Source: Populus alba (taxonomy: Eukaryota; Streptophyta; Magnoliopsida; Malpighiales; Salicaceae). From it: a stretch of 64,000 bases of DNA. A model generated the notes under the pieces. It saw only the letters and a list, made by a program, of their open reading frames with translations, was not told the origin of the DNA and ran no database searches. The stretch is from the NCBI RefSeq assembly GCF_005239225.2, contig NC_133292.1:10512985-10576984 (forward strand), given 5' to 3'. Numbering within the stretch: position 1 is the stretch's first letter; the number at the start of each line of letters is the position of its first letter. Below, piece after piece: positions 11,722-22,798 of the stretch. The translations under genes were made by a program, and so were the position numbers.

Positions 11722-14700
11722 ATGGAGAATCTCAGGTTTTTCTTCTTCGCTCTCCTCCTCCTCGTTTCTCCTCTCCTTCAAGGTAATCTTACTTTCTCCT
11801 CCTCTCAATTCCTAGATCCAGAGCCCCACACACATGCAAAAATCAATCTTGTTTTTCTTTGGCCTGCTTGCGAATTCACTTTTTTTTTTCACTTTATTTG
11901 TCTGAAATGGAACTCTCATGCTGCTTAACGGTTCGTTTTCATAGCGATGATCTATTGAATTGAGATCTATCTGATTTTATTGACATTTCGATTGTAATGC
12001 AGCGCCCATTTTCTTAGGTTTCTGTTGTAGCTCGTCGTTATTGATTTGTTTTTTGATTAGATTTGCTTTCTTAGTGGAGTTTGACTTGATTTTTTGCTTT
12101 GTTGATTAAAAAGTTTGAGAAAAGTTGTCAGAGGTGGTTGTGCTGCTTTCTGAATGCAAATTGGACCTGCCTTGATTATTTTCGGTTAAATGAAAGTGAG
12201 AAAAATGCACTTTCCATGGCTAATAAGTAATAGATTTATGTCAGGTTTCGCTGGAATTGGATTGAATGGGATTTTTTGTTGCTTTGGATTTTAATCCACA
12301 CATGTTTGTCAATCTAGTCTGTTTTTGTTTTGATTTTTTTTTCTTTTGCTGTTTGTATAGTTGCTAGGAGTCAGTCAGATTCAGATGCTGAAGTCGCAGG
12401 GACTGTGGAAGAAGTCAGTGATCTTGGGATTGTCGGGGAGAACGCGCAGGATTTTGGTGATGAGAATTTTAGCCAAGCTCTAGGGGTTGATGTAGTCTGT
12501 GTTTTCCCAAAAAACAGTGCACGTTGTAAGAGCTTTATTGATATCGCTTTCATCTGTGAAGATAATTGTTGATTTTTAAATGGATTTGGGAGATGAATGT
12601 GTTCTGTCTGTTTATTTATTTATTACAGTGGTGAATGCTGGAGAAGAGACTGAACTACTAGTTGGAGTGAGAAATGATGGTAATTTAACTGTTACTGGCA
12701 TATTTTATAATGAGATTGTGATGCTGTTCTAATATCTCTTGATCGTGCTCCTTCTACTTCTCGATCAAAATACATCATTTGAATGTGCACGCGCACGTGT
12801 TTCATGCTATGTGCTTCTTTGCACTGGGATAAGCTTATTTTCTTGCTTGCATGAAATGTAGGGGAGTTGCCCATAACTGTCGTTGGAATTAGGGCCAGTG
12901 TTCATCTTCCTTTTGATCATAAGCTACTGGTTCAGAATCTATCTGCTCAGGTAATGTATGATTTCATTTGGAAATCAAATATCATTCCAGGTTAAATTTT
13001 AGTGTTATAAATTATTTCAATTGAATGTTTTGAAATTAAGCTCATTTATTTTCTTCAGTGTACAGTGTTTTGTGCTACATTACTTGTGTGTTTTCTGTCC
13101 TTTGGCCGTGTAATTGTGACATTGTGGTTTGTGTAGATAAAGGATAATTTTTATTACTTTGCTGCATGTATTACCAGCATGCATTCAATAAATCTTTTAG
13201 ATATCAAAGTTCAAACATGCTCCAATATTACTGTAGGATTTGGTAAGATCTATAACATTATTTTCTGAGAAGAAGTCAATACTTTAGATGCCCTTGACTT
13301 GCACATCTAGTCCCAAATTATCTATTAGCTGGCTGTTTTGGTGATAAAAATAAATCTTCCCCATCTGAAAATTCAATATAGTCTTATATTTGATGATAAT
13401 TAGTATCCAACATTAGACAGTGTGCGATCAAATGCTTTAAACTTGAACATACTTATGTTCATTGGTCTTTGATTAATAATATTCGAAGCTTCAACATATT
13501 TTAATTGGTCCTTAATTAATATCCAACATTATAAAGTGTGCAATCAAATACTTGAAACTTCAACGTGCTTATATTCTCTGGTCCTTGATTAGCAATATTT
13601 GGAACTTCAACATATGTTCATTGGTCCTTGATTAATAAATATTCTTCATGAGTTTCATATGTTTGATTAGACATGTGAATCTTTACACCATTGGTCATGT
13701 ATTTCATGGCTCTGTCAAGGTTATCGAAAGCCACACCTGTACTCTTCAGGTTATTTCTTGTATACTGTGCATATGCTGTGTAGATCATGCGGAAAAATCT
13801 TCTTTTTTTATGACTATTCCTGCAACACTCTGCTTGTAATGCTGTTCCCAGGTTGATTCCCTACCAAAAGTGCAAAGTTATAGAAAACTTTTGTCTGGCT
13901 AGTTTATTTATTCTTTAATCATTTTTTGAAATTAGCAATATATTATTGTCTATGATCCTCTGTTGGTTGCTTTTGTCAGGCTATGCGTCCCTTCTTTATT
14001 GTCTATGATCCTCTGTTGGTTGCTTTTTTTATATTGTTTCTGTATTGTTGGATTTTTCATCATTTGGATCCGTAACTGCTTTCTTGTGTCTTTTATAGAG
14101 TTCATTGGGCTTGCTATTTGCTATTCACTCGCTTTCTGTTGTTTTAATTTAGGGCTTCAACAATGCAACTATTCCAGCATCTGCTCAGGCTACTTTCCCA
14201 TACATCTTTGCTGTCAGCAAGTACTTGCAGGTACATGCATCAGCACTCCAAGAATTTTGTTCTTTCCCAACCATCAACTTTGATCTTTCATCCTTTATGT
14301 ACCCCTTTCTTTGACTTACATGTTTATTCCCTTTGTGCAGCCTGGAAGTTTCGATCTTGTGGGAACCATCATTTTTGAGATAGACCAGCAACCATACCAA
14401 AGCACCTTCTACAATGGTACCATTGAAGTAGTTGAGTCTGGTGGTTTCCTAAGCACGGAGTCTGTTTTTCTTGTTACCCTTGGAATTGCTCTTCTTGTCC
14501 TCTTTGGTCTATGGCTTCAAAGCCAAATTCAGAACCTTTCTAAGGTACTCTTCAGTCATGATGCCACTTTCATTTTTACGTATTTCCTTATAAGCTAATT
14601 TATTACAGTAACTTTACTATAAATCTGTTGATTTATCATCTTAATGAATATTTTTCACCACTTTTGAGAAGGCAAGTGGTGGATGCTTGACCACACAATG

Positions 14701-15254
14701 CTTTATTTAAGTTGGCATTGTAGAAATCTTCTAGTTTCCACATATAATTGGAATATACCAATAATTTGATGAATATATTTGATTGGATAAATACCTGTCA
14801 GGCAGGGATCTTATTAGATTCTCACCTGTGGTCAATATCATTGCAACTATGCCTGCACCCTTATATATTGCTACTTTCATATGTTTGCTTCATGAAACTC
14901 TCTTAACTAGCTGCTTTTGTTTGGTCAGAAATCAAAGAGGGCTGCGAAGGTGGAGGTTGGAACTGGGGCCAGAGATGCCTCCGTGGATGAATGGCTTCAG
15001 GTGTGTGGCTTTAGGTTTGAATTTTGCGTTAAGAAAATTCCTATGATTCGCTGTCATGTCAATCTATTTGAAATATTCTCTTTCAGAATAGTTCCACTCC
15101 CCCCAACCTTCTTCCTTTGGGAAAATTTCCTAGCTTCAATTGCAGTATCATCTTTTAAGGGAGATTCTAGGTGTAACTGATAAGTTGGCGTTATAATGTT
15201 CAGGGAACAGCATTGAGTCAGTCACATTCCCAGAAGTCAAAGAAGAAGAAGTAA
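11722..15254 (+). CDS. Translocon-associated protein subunit alpha (TRAP-alpha/SSR1)
   Basis: Subunit of the TRAP complex beside the Sec61 channel in the ER membrane, aiding translocation of secretory proteins. Exons 11722-11782, 12361-12525, 12629-12679, 12862-12950, 14153-14230, 14341-14544, 14929-15000 and 15204-15254 join in frame to 256 aa. A signal peptide (MENLRFFFFALLLLVSPLLQ..) is followed by an acidic luminal segment, a beta-rich luminal domain (~60-185) and N-glycosylation sequons NLS, NAT and NGT. One transmembrane helix at ~189-208 (SVFLVTLGIALLVLFGLWLQ) leads to a basic cytosolic tail ending KSQ/KSKKKK-like. A polyadenylation signal AATAAA lies at 15672-15677. From memory the Arabidopsis counterpart At2g21160 also neighbours XCT. 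Confidence 0.95.
13440..14027. repeat. Direct repeats in TRAP-alpha intron 4
   Basis: At about 13440-13645 a motif resembling TTGGTCCTTGATTAATA plus GAAACTTCAACAT recurs about four times with variation. A separate duplication puts a ~32-bp unit containing TTGTCTATGATCCTCTGTTG at 13943-13974 and 13996-14027. Both are intronic and non-coding. Confidence 0.75.
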
Positions 15255-15276
15255 ACAGTGGCTCTTACCCTGTTTC

Positions 15277-15610
15277 AGGCACTGTAGTAAAATGCAGACT
15301 CTTGTAACTCATAACAGGCACCTGGAGATTCTAAGAGAGCCCGTGAACTAAACTAGCTCTGAAATTTAGGCCGGTGAAGACCTAACTCCGAGGCCCAGTA
15401 AATTTAGGCACTGTAGTAAAGTGCAGACTCTTGTTTCCCTTTTTCTCTTTTTCGGAGAATTTTTGAAACTTAGAAACTAACTCCGAGGTAGGAATGACAT
15501 GGTTGTCTTGAGCTTAGTTAATTTCCTTATATATATTTCACATTCTCAGTTTTCCTATTTAAATCATGCTTGCCAACTCCGAGGTAGGTGGGATGTAAAC
15601 ATAGAATAAT
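15277..15610. repeat. Interleaved direct repeats in TRAP-alpha 3' flank
   Basis: A ~29-bp unit beginning AGGCACTGTAGTAAA occurs at 15277-15305 and 15406-15434, with one obvious difference (AATGC/AGTGC). A second motif AACTCCGAGG recurs near 15384, 15478 and 15575, about 95 bp apart. The pattern suggests repeated local duplication of the 3' flank. Confidence 0.8.
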
Positions 15611-17867
15611 GCTATTTGTCTCGAGTTATTTGTCCCTGGTGAGAATTTTTATATAATGATATCTGTTGTTGAATAAAGTGGGATCTCTCCAACGGGTTCT
15701 ACAAAAGATCCACCATCAAGTGGCTAGGATTCTTCTGAAAAACTCATTAGGGGCATTCATTAATCATTATTACTGTGACGTGGGACTTGCTAGCTGTATA
15801 CAAGTCAAGTAACCCTTGATATACTGGGGTCTTTGATTGGTTACCCCTCTCGAGGTATATGAATTTATGATGACGAATATCTTTATGCAGAGTAGAGTAG
15901 GGGTGGTATTTTTTATTTTGGTTTGGTTTTTATTTTAAAAAATAATTAAATTAAATTTTTTTTAAAAAAATAAAGTTAATTGAAACTTATCGGTTTTGGT
16001 TTAGTTTGATTTTTTAAAATAAAAGTTGGTTTAGCTCAAGTTATTATTGTTTTTTTTTATTTAAGTTTAGTTTGGGTTTTTCCGTTCCAATCTTAAAAAA
16101 TTAAACTAGTTAATTTTTTTAAAAAGTTTTAATTGATTTAATTTGTGTGTGTATATAAAATTCAGTGTTTTTGGTTTTTTTTTTTTTTTTTTTTCACTTA
16201 TTTATCCTTCTGGGGATTGCATGCTGTTTTAAGATTCTAGCCAGACCGCTCGATACTGGTGGCCCGTGAAAATGTTCAGAGCCCTTCTTTCATGGCGAAG
16301 TTCTGACAACCCAAATGGTGGGTATTGAAGTGATGACAACGTTGTGATCGATGGTTTTTAGTCCGCGGAGCTAGGTGGAATATCATTTCAGGGCAGTTGA
16401 ATTTACCCAAAAATGTTTCCTTTCACAACCCTAAAAGATTGTTAGTATCCTACAATTGCCCTCAGTGCACAGCTCTCCAACATAACCTTTACTCTTATTA
16501 TTCCTTCATTTTATTTTTTCTCGGGCAGCCATGAAACGAGGTCTCCATTTTCCAACGATATCAATTTCCACTCCTTCACCCACCGTCTTCGCACAGGCAC
16601 CTTAACTATGTTAGGGCCTCACAATTCATGTTTCCAGGAGTGTTTGCGAATGCGGTGTAAACATGTTCCCCTAAAATTTGAAAATTTACTTGCTATATCA
16701 TTATCATGATGTATATCTCAAGGTGTGTAATATTGTGTGTTAGCTGGAAATTAATGGAGCATGGCATGGGGCATCCCTACAGGCTAGACGCCGTGCGCAT
16801 AGGCTAGAGGTCATGCATGCAGTAATAAACTAATATTCAACCTGTTTTCATCACATGATAGCATGCCTAGCTAGGAACACCTTCATATAATCAGAGACTA
16901 AATTCTTGAAAAAATCAAACAGCTTTCGCATGTCTTTTGATGCTTAGGTTGTGGGTTGGGAGGGCAACTCAGTGTTTGAGCTGAAATAACACCGTTTTGA
17001 TAAAAAATTTCTGATTTGAAACTAAATCAATCTGGGCTAGACTCTAAATTGACGGGTTACCAGGTTAGCTTGCTAAGTCAGTCGGATTTATAACTGCGCG
17101 CTAAATTGTCTGTGGACAAATTACACGTAGGTATTTCATTTCAGTGAGTAATGCACAGTAAAGTTCTTTATTCGAACTTTTAAGAGCCTAAATTTTCAGT
17201 TGAGTTCTATAATATAGGACGTGACAGCAGCATGGACTTAGCCAAAAATGGGGTGCAAAACTTTAATTAAATAATGACTCTGATAGTTAAGTTTTTCTAA
17301 CTTCTGATTTTTGCCTTTTCTCTTTTCTTTTCTAAATTTATTGACTGTTCTTTTCTGTAGCACCAAAATGACAACACCATTCGGTTTATCAGTGAGGAAT
17401 GCATTAATAACTTGAATTCAAGAAATGTTCTGGCTGAAAACTTGGCATATTAGGTTGATTCACGAGAAGTTGTTATCTGCCGCAAATATGTATAATGTGT
17501 TCTTTCTTTTCTCTTCCAATCCCTACGAATTGAATTTGTGGTGCTACACACAGAAACCATGTATATATTGTTTTTTATAAAGAAAGAGATGGTTTGTAAA
17601 TTAACGAAAGTTTTAGTGAAGTGAAGTATTAATGAGCAGCTGGTTAGTAGGTTTAAACAGACAGAGAGCACAGAAGAATTTAGCTGTTTACAGTTGAGAG
17701 CTCATTGAATGTAAGATAATGTCATGTGGGTTGATGAAGAAGTCGGTGTGCACGTTAATGTCTTTTTTTCAAACCAGAAACAAAGGTCATCTCTGGAGGG
17801 TCCCTGGCCTCATGTGATGCCCTTAATTTGGTGTCGGTGAGCCTTTGAATCATTCCTTCAACTGCGT

Positions 17868-17874
17868 TATATAA
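17868..17874 (+). promoter_or_regulatory. TATA box of the proline-rich protein gene
   Basis: TATATAA about 95 bp before the ATG at 17967, a typical plant spacing for a TATA box plus short leader. Confidence 0.6.
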
Positions 17875-17966
17875 TGAGTCTTCAGGTTATGCAATCCCTC
17901 ATCAACAGCTAGCATCAAAGAGGCTGATTACAGCTTCTAAAGTCTTGCATCTTGTTGGTGCTCGCA

Positions 17967-19321
17967 ATGCGGATTCTCCCCGTTTTCCGAGGAGCACTTC
18001 TGTGCTTCTACGTGTCCTTGGTATTTGCTGCAGCCTTCTGCTATGCAGATGACAGTACAGCTGAGGTAGTTGGGATAGGAGAATGTGCAGATTGTGCACA
18101 GAGTAACATTAAAACCGTCCATGCCTTCTCAGGTAAACATGTTTTTTTGGCATAGTTTAGAGTTACTGGCATTTATTTTCTGGCATCATTCAGAGCAGTA
18201 ACTATTTTGTTTGATCCTATAGAGGTGCACTGTCATTTTTAAGGTCACAGGCTCGTGGCATGATCAGCTAGACCTCGTGACAATATGCATATCTTGCACC
18301 ATTTGGAAAACGATAATAATCTGATGCAATATATACTTTTGCAGGGCTTAAAGTGACAATTGATTGCAAGCCTGAAAATGGAGAGTTTAAGACAAGAGGG
18401 GTTGGCGAGCTTGACGAAGAGGGGAAGTTCAAAGTGTCTCTTCCAGATGATGTTGTGAAGGATGGAAAATTGAAGGAAGAATGCTATGCACAACTTCACA
18501 GTGCATCAGCTGCACCATGCCCGGCCCACGATGGCCTGGAGTCCTCCAGGATTGTCTTCAAGTCGAAAACTGATGAGAAACACACATTCGGGCTGGCAGG
18601 GAAACTGAAATTTTCACCTGTTACCTGCACTTCTGCATTCTTGTGGCCTCATCCACCGATAACTAAACCGCTTCCATTGCCTACTTGGAAACTTCCACCA
18701 TTGAAAAACTTTCACCATCCTTACCTATTCCCACCTAAGGTCTATCCTCCACTCCCGCCAAAGGTCTTCCCTCCAATCTACAAGAAGCCACCTCTACCTC
18801 ATGTTCCGATCTACAAGCCAAAGCCACCAATCTTCAAGCCACCTCCATTGCCAATTTACAAGCCAAAACCAAAACCACCAATCTTCAAGCCTCTGCCACC
18901 TCCTATTCCCATCTACAAGCCTAAGCCAAAGCCACCAATCTTCAAGCCACCTCCATTGCCAATTTACAAGCCAAAACCAAAACCACCAATCTTCAAGCCT
19001 CTGCCACCTCCTATTCCCATCTACAAGCCTAAGCCAAAGCCACCAATCTTCAAGCTACCTCCAGTGCCAATTTACAAGCCAAAACCAAAACCACCAATCT
19101 TCAAGCATCTACCACCTCCTATTCCCATCTACAAGCCTTTACCACCTCCAGTTCCAATTTATAAGCCACTGCCTCCAATCCCAAAGATCCCTCCATTTCA
19201 TAAGAAGCCATGCCCTCCTCTTCCTAAGCTTCCTCCTTACCCCAAGATTCCTCCAAAGTACTTCCACCACCCCAAGTTCGGAAAATGGCCTCCCTTGCCA
19301 CCATATTCTCCCATTCATTAG
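17967..19321 (+). CDS. Proline-rich cell-wall protein with Ole e 1 domain (PRP2/PRP4 type)
   Basis: Secreted structural wall protein related to Arabidopsis PRP2/PRP4. Exons 17967-18132 and 18345-19321 join in frame to 380 aa. ATG 17967 starts MRILPVFRG, matching the family; the earlier in-frame codons are TTG. Residues 1-~27 are a signal peptide. An Ole e 1-like domain spans ~35-150 with Cys pairs in GECADCAQ, VTIDCK, KEECYAQLHSA, APCP and VTCTSAF. The remainder is Pro/Lys-rich (PIYKPKPKPPIFKP, PPLPKLPP). A 36-residue unit is repeated (separate entry). The stop is TAG after YSPIH. Such proteins are thought to be cross-linked into walls; the expression site cannot be read from the sequence. 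Confidence 0.93.
18843..19140 (+). repeat. 108-bp in-frame tandem repeat in the proline-rich domain
   Basis: Copy 1 (18843-18950) and copy 2 (18951-19058) are each 108 bp and by eye differ at one position near their ends (CAC versus TAC). A third, more diverged and partial copy follows from 19059. Each unit encodes 36 residues built from IYKPKPKPPIFK and PLPPPIP blocks. The exact multiple of three keeps the frame. Confidence 0.92.
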
Positions 19322-22300
19322 GTTATTCTGCAGCATTCTTACAAGATGCAAGTAGGATTAAATATTACTTCTCATAATTATTTATGACTGCTAGTGTGAA
19401 GTTCTCTATGATGAACTGCATTAAAGCCTTCAAGATAGGTTAAGGAACCAAAACATGAGATCATGGAGAGGGAGGAGTGAGAATTAATATTTATTAATTA
19501 TTACCTTTATTATCAATGAACTTGAATTGATTGTCTGTGTGAATAATCTCCTCTTTTCTTCTTGATCACTTGTAAATTTCATCTTCGAATGCCTTTGCAA
19601 TAAGAGTACACATGTCATTTTGCTTTGTACTTGCCTGTTGCATTGCTGCATGCATGACTAGCTAGTACAGTACTTTAACTTTGTTGAACGTCTCTTTCTA
19701 GTTTGATACCTCGTTTATTTGCTGGAAAAGTAATTTTTTTTTAAAAAGTGAAATTCCAAGAAAAAATTTCCAATAAAATATTTTTCGATATTTGGCAGTA
19801 TAATGAAAAATAAGCTGGAAAAACTTTCCAGTGTTTAGTTATGTCATGGAAAATGAGCTGGAAAATAACTTATTAGCATTTTATTTTTCTCAAGTTTATT
19901 AAAATAATAAGAAACAAATCTTACAAATTAAAAAGTTGAATGAGAATGAAATTGAAAAAAAATATAATTTCATAAATTATCTCATATAAAATAAATAATA
20001 ATCAAAATAATAGAGATCAAATCTAAAAAATTAAAAAAATAAAAGATGAAGAAATTAAAATAATAATAATCAACATTTCATAACTTATTTCAAATAAAAT
20101 AAGCAATAATAAAAAGAATGAGGACCAAATCTGATAGATAAAAATTTCAATAAAAAAATGATAAGAAAAAAGCAAATAACAATTATAAAAATAAGGACCA
20201 AAGTTAATATAAAAATAAAATTTTAAGAGATGAAATTGAAAATAAATATTAAAAACACAATATATATATAGCGATCAAAAGTTTGAGGATCAAATTTGAT
20301 ATAATCAGCAAATAATGACATTTCTAAATTTTTCACAACTTCCGGAAAGTGTTTTCCCCCAACTTTTTTAGGAAAACACTTTCCTGAAAACCAAGCCAAA
20401 TTTTCCTTTTACTGAAAAGTATTTTCCATTGACCAACTTTTCTAATAGCAAACAAACACAAGAAAGTTTGGAAAGTGATTTCTCGGAAACCACTTTCCGG
20501 AAAACAAACATAGCTAAAAGAAAAACACTTTCCTGAAAACCAAACCAAATTTTTCATTGACTAAAATTGACTGAAAAGTATTTTCCGTTGACCAACTTTT
20601 TCAATGACAAACAAGTTTAAAATTAATTTAAAAACCAGTTTTCAAAATCAAACGAGACCTGAAACCATACATCCATAATTAATTTCTTGAGTGCTGTATT
20701 CGATCACAAGCACGATTAGCTTGAGGCCAAGCAGCTGAGCTGTCAAGAAGCGTCCCGTTATCACAACTCTTTTCGATGCTCAAAGAACTACTGCTAACAA
20801 AGATATTGAATTCAACATGGTATGATTGTTTAAAACAGGCCTTACGAGTACCATAACTCATTTTGATGCTCAAGAACTTACAGTTTTTGGTTGACAAAAT
20901 TGACACTCCTAGTCCAGGCTATTAACAAGGAGGAGACATGGTGTTTTCACAGGCTAAGGGAATTAATTGGGTGGCAGTTTCCATCATCCGGCTGACAGTC
21001 GAGAATTGATGACCTTTTCTTTAATTATCACAAGGACCACATGCATGCAGCATAGGCAGCGGTGTGGCACCGACCGGAAAAATCAAGACTTAGTTTTGGC
21101 GGCCTGATCAGCTAGAAACACCCATGAACCCACAGAAGTAACAGTGTTCTTGATTGGCTCTGCATGTGCCTGGAGTCAAGCAATTAAAAGCAAGCCTCGA
21201 TTGTACTAGAGTACTCAAGTAGCTGAGGAATGGAAAACATAAGTACATCGAACTAGAATATATCTATATCCGCTAAAAGAAATCTCACTGCATTGCACAA
21301 TCTTGTTCCAGTAAAAGAATAATTTATATATGTTTTACTCTTAATGATGATTAAGGAAAGGGCAATGCTACAAAAATCTTAATCAGTATTTGCCAATGCA
21401 CATGTATACGTACCAGAACAATCACAACATTTATATATATATATATAGGAAATTGTGGTCATCTAAGCACTGTTATATCAATTTATATAAAGTTGCCATC
21501 TATCTAGAAATGCGGCTCGTAAAAGCCCAAATTTGATTGCCGTTTGCTGTCTCTATTGATTTGGACGCCTCTCGAGCCTTTGATGAAGATAACTTGATTA
21601 TTAATAGAATAAAAAAAGGTGCAATATTGAAATCTATACGATAATAATGACTCGAATTCAATTCAAAGTTATTGCCAAAAAAAAGGTATAATCAGTGAAA
21701 GTTGAGCAAAGACATGATAGAAATCCCCATTTGTTTTTTATTTTGAGAAATTAATTATTTGTGACTTGGCAAAATTAAAAGTTTTAGCTAATAATTTAAT
21801 ATAATTTGAAGTATAGCTCTCGACCTGAAAAACGGTCCATGTTATTATATCACCAGATCAGTATGAATTAACTAATTAAAATAATATTGTTTGATTTATT
21901 TATTTATTTTTCTTGTTGTTGCAGTAACCGAGTCATTAAAAAAATAATCAAGTGTACTTAATAATAACAAGTCAATATGAATCAATTTAAAATCGGATCT
22001 AGTTCAAATTTTAGGTTTTTAATTTTTTTGAATTTTGAAAAAAAAAATATTTTATTTGCTTTAAATTAATATTTTTTTTGTGGTTTTAGATATTTTAATG
22101 TGCTGATTTCAAAAGTAATTTTTAAAAAAATAAAAACTATTATTTTAATATATTTCTAAAAAATAATAATAGTAACTACACTTCTAAATAAATTCTTAAA
22201 AATAAAACTAAATTTAACCATACTGAAGTAAAACTGAATTTAACAATTATGCTCGGAACTTGGAAGGGTTCATCACGCGACCTGTGCCCTGGGTTCGATC

Positions 22301-22798
22301 TCGTTAAATTCCGAGAGAGCCTGATTCTAAGCCCAAGAAGAAGCTCTTCACTAAATAGGCCGAAGATCAGCCCATAAACAAACTTTTTTTTAGAGAATTC
22401 TTGATAGTCGGTTGATAGGTGCTTCTAATAACTTTTATTTTTTTAATAACTTTCTAATAACTTTTATTTTTTTAAAAAAATATTTTAATATTTAATATTA
22501 AAAATAAAATTTAAAAATAAATAAATATTATTTTAATATATTTTTAAATAAAAATTAACTTAGAAAGCAACTTCCTGTCCGTGCAACAGCCATGCTCACA
22601 AAATCAACCAACACATCATCATTTACTAAATTAATTACAAAGCCCTAAACCCCCCAGTTTCACTCTTTACTCCAAAAACCCCAAAAGCGCCAAAATCAAA
22701 TTAAAAAAAAAAAAAAAAAAACTAAAAACCCTCTCCAATCTCCTCCTCCTTCCTCTTCAGGGTTTCGAAAAAATTCCAATTTACAGAAATCTCTTTCA
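19322..22798. other. PRP 3' flank, MITE-like block and NUP188 upstream region
   Basis: PRP 3' UTR runs to about 19650. A repetitive element-like block covers ~19705-20665 (separate entry). From 20670 to 22560 I see AT-rich sequence, with a short TA tract at about 21433-21448 and no credible gene. A box-B-like GGTTCGATCTC at about 22292-22302 hints at an old tRNA-derived fragment. The last ~150 bp before 22799 is a pyrimidine- and A-rich leader with AAACCC-type motifs. Confidence 0.55.
19705..20665. mobile_element. MITE-like repetitive element with GGAAA/TTTCC motifs
   Basis: The block is dense in GGAAAA and TTTTCC words. It holds two related ~95-bp direct segments (about 20366-20460 and 20522-20615), both with ACACTTTCCTGAAAACCAA, CTGAAAAGTATTTTCC and TTGACCAACTTTT. 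Its outer ends carry CCTCGTTTATTTGCTGGAAAA (about 19710) and, inverted, TCTCGTTTGATTTTGAAAAC (about 20655), an imperfect terminal inverted pair. No transposase frame is visible, so a non-autonomous element is the best reading. Family and exact borders are uncertain. Confidence 0.45.

Larger units (their letters stand above)
15255..17966. other. TRAP-alpha 3' flank and PRP promoter region
   Basis: The first ~400 bp is TRAP-alpha 3' UTR and flank with internal direct repeats (separate entry). From ~15900 to 16200 the sequence is A/T homopolymer-rich, including a T tract of about 20 bases near 16175-16195. From 16200 to 17850 it is ordinary intergenic sequence with no credible coding region. The last ~100 bp contains the PRP TATA box and leader. 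Confidence 0.6.

Noticed and set aside
18843..19140. Regular repeat array that might suggest a CRISPR-like structure
   Set aside because: The units are adjacent without spacers, in frame and inside a proline-rich coding exon of a plant gene.
18801..19355. 184-codon plus-strand frame rich in Ser/Gln/His
   Set aside because: Out-of-frame reading of the proline-rich repeat; the composition is that expected from shifted CCN/AAR codons.
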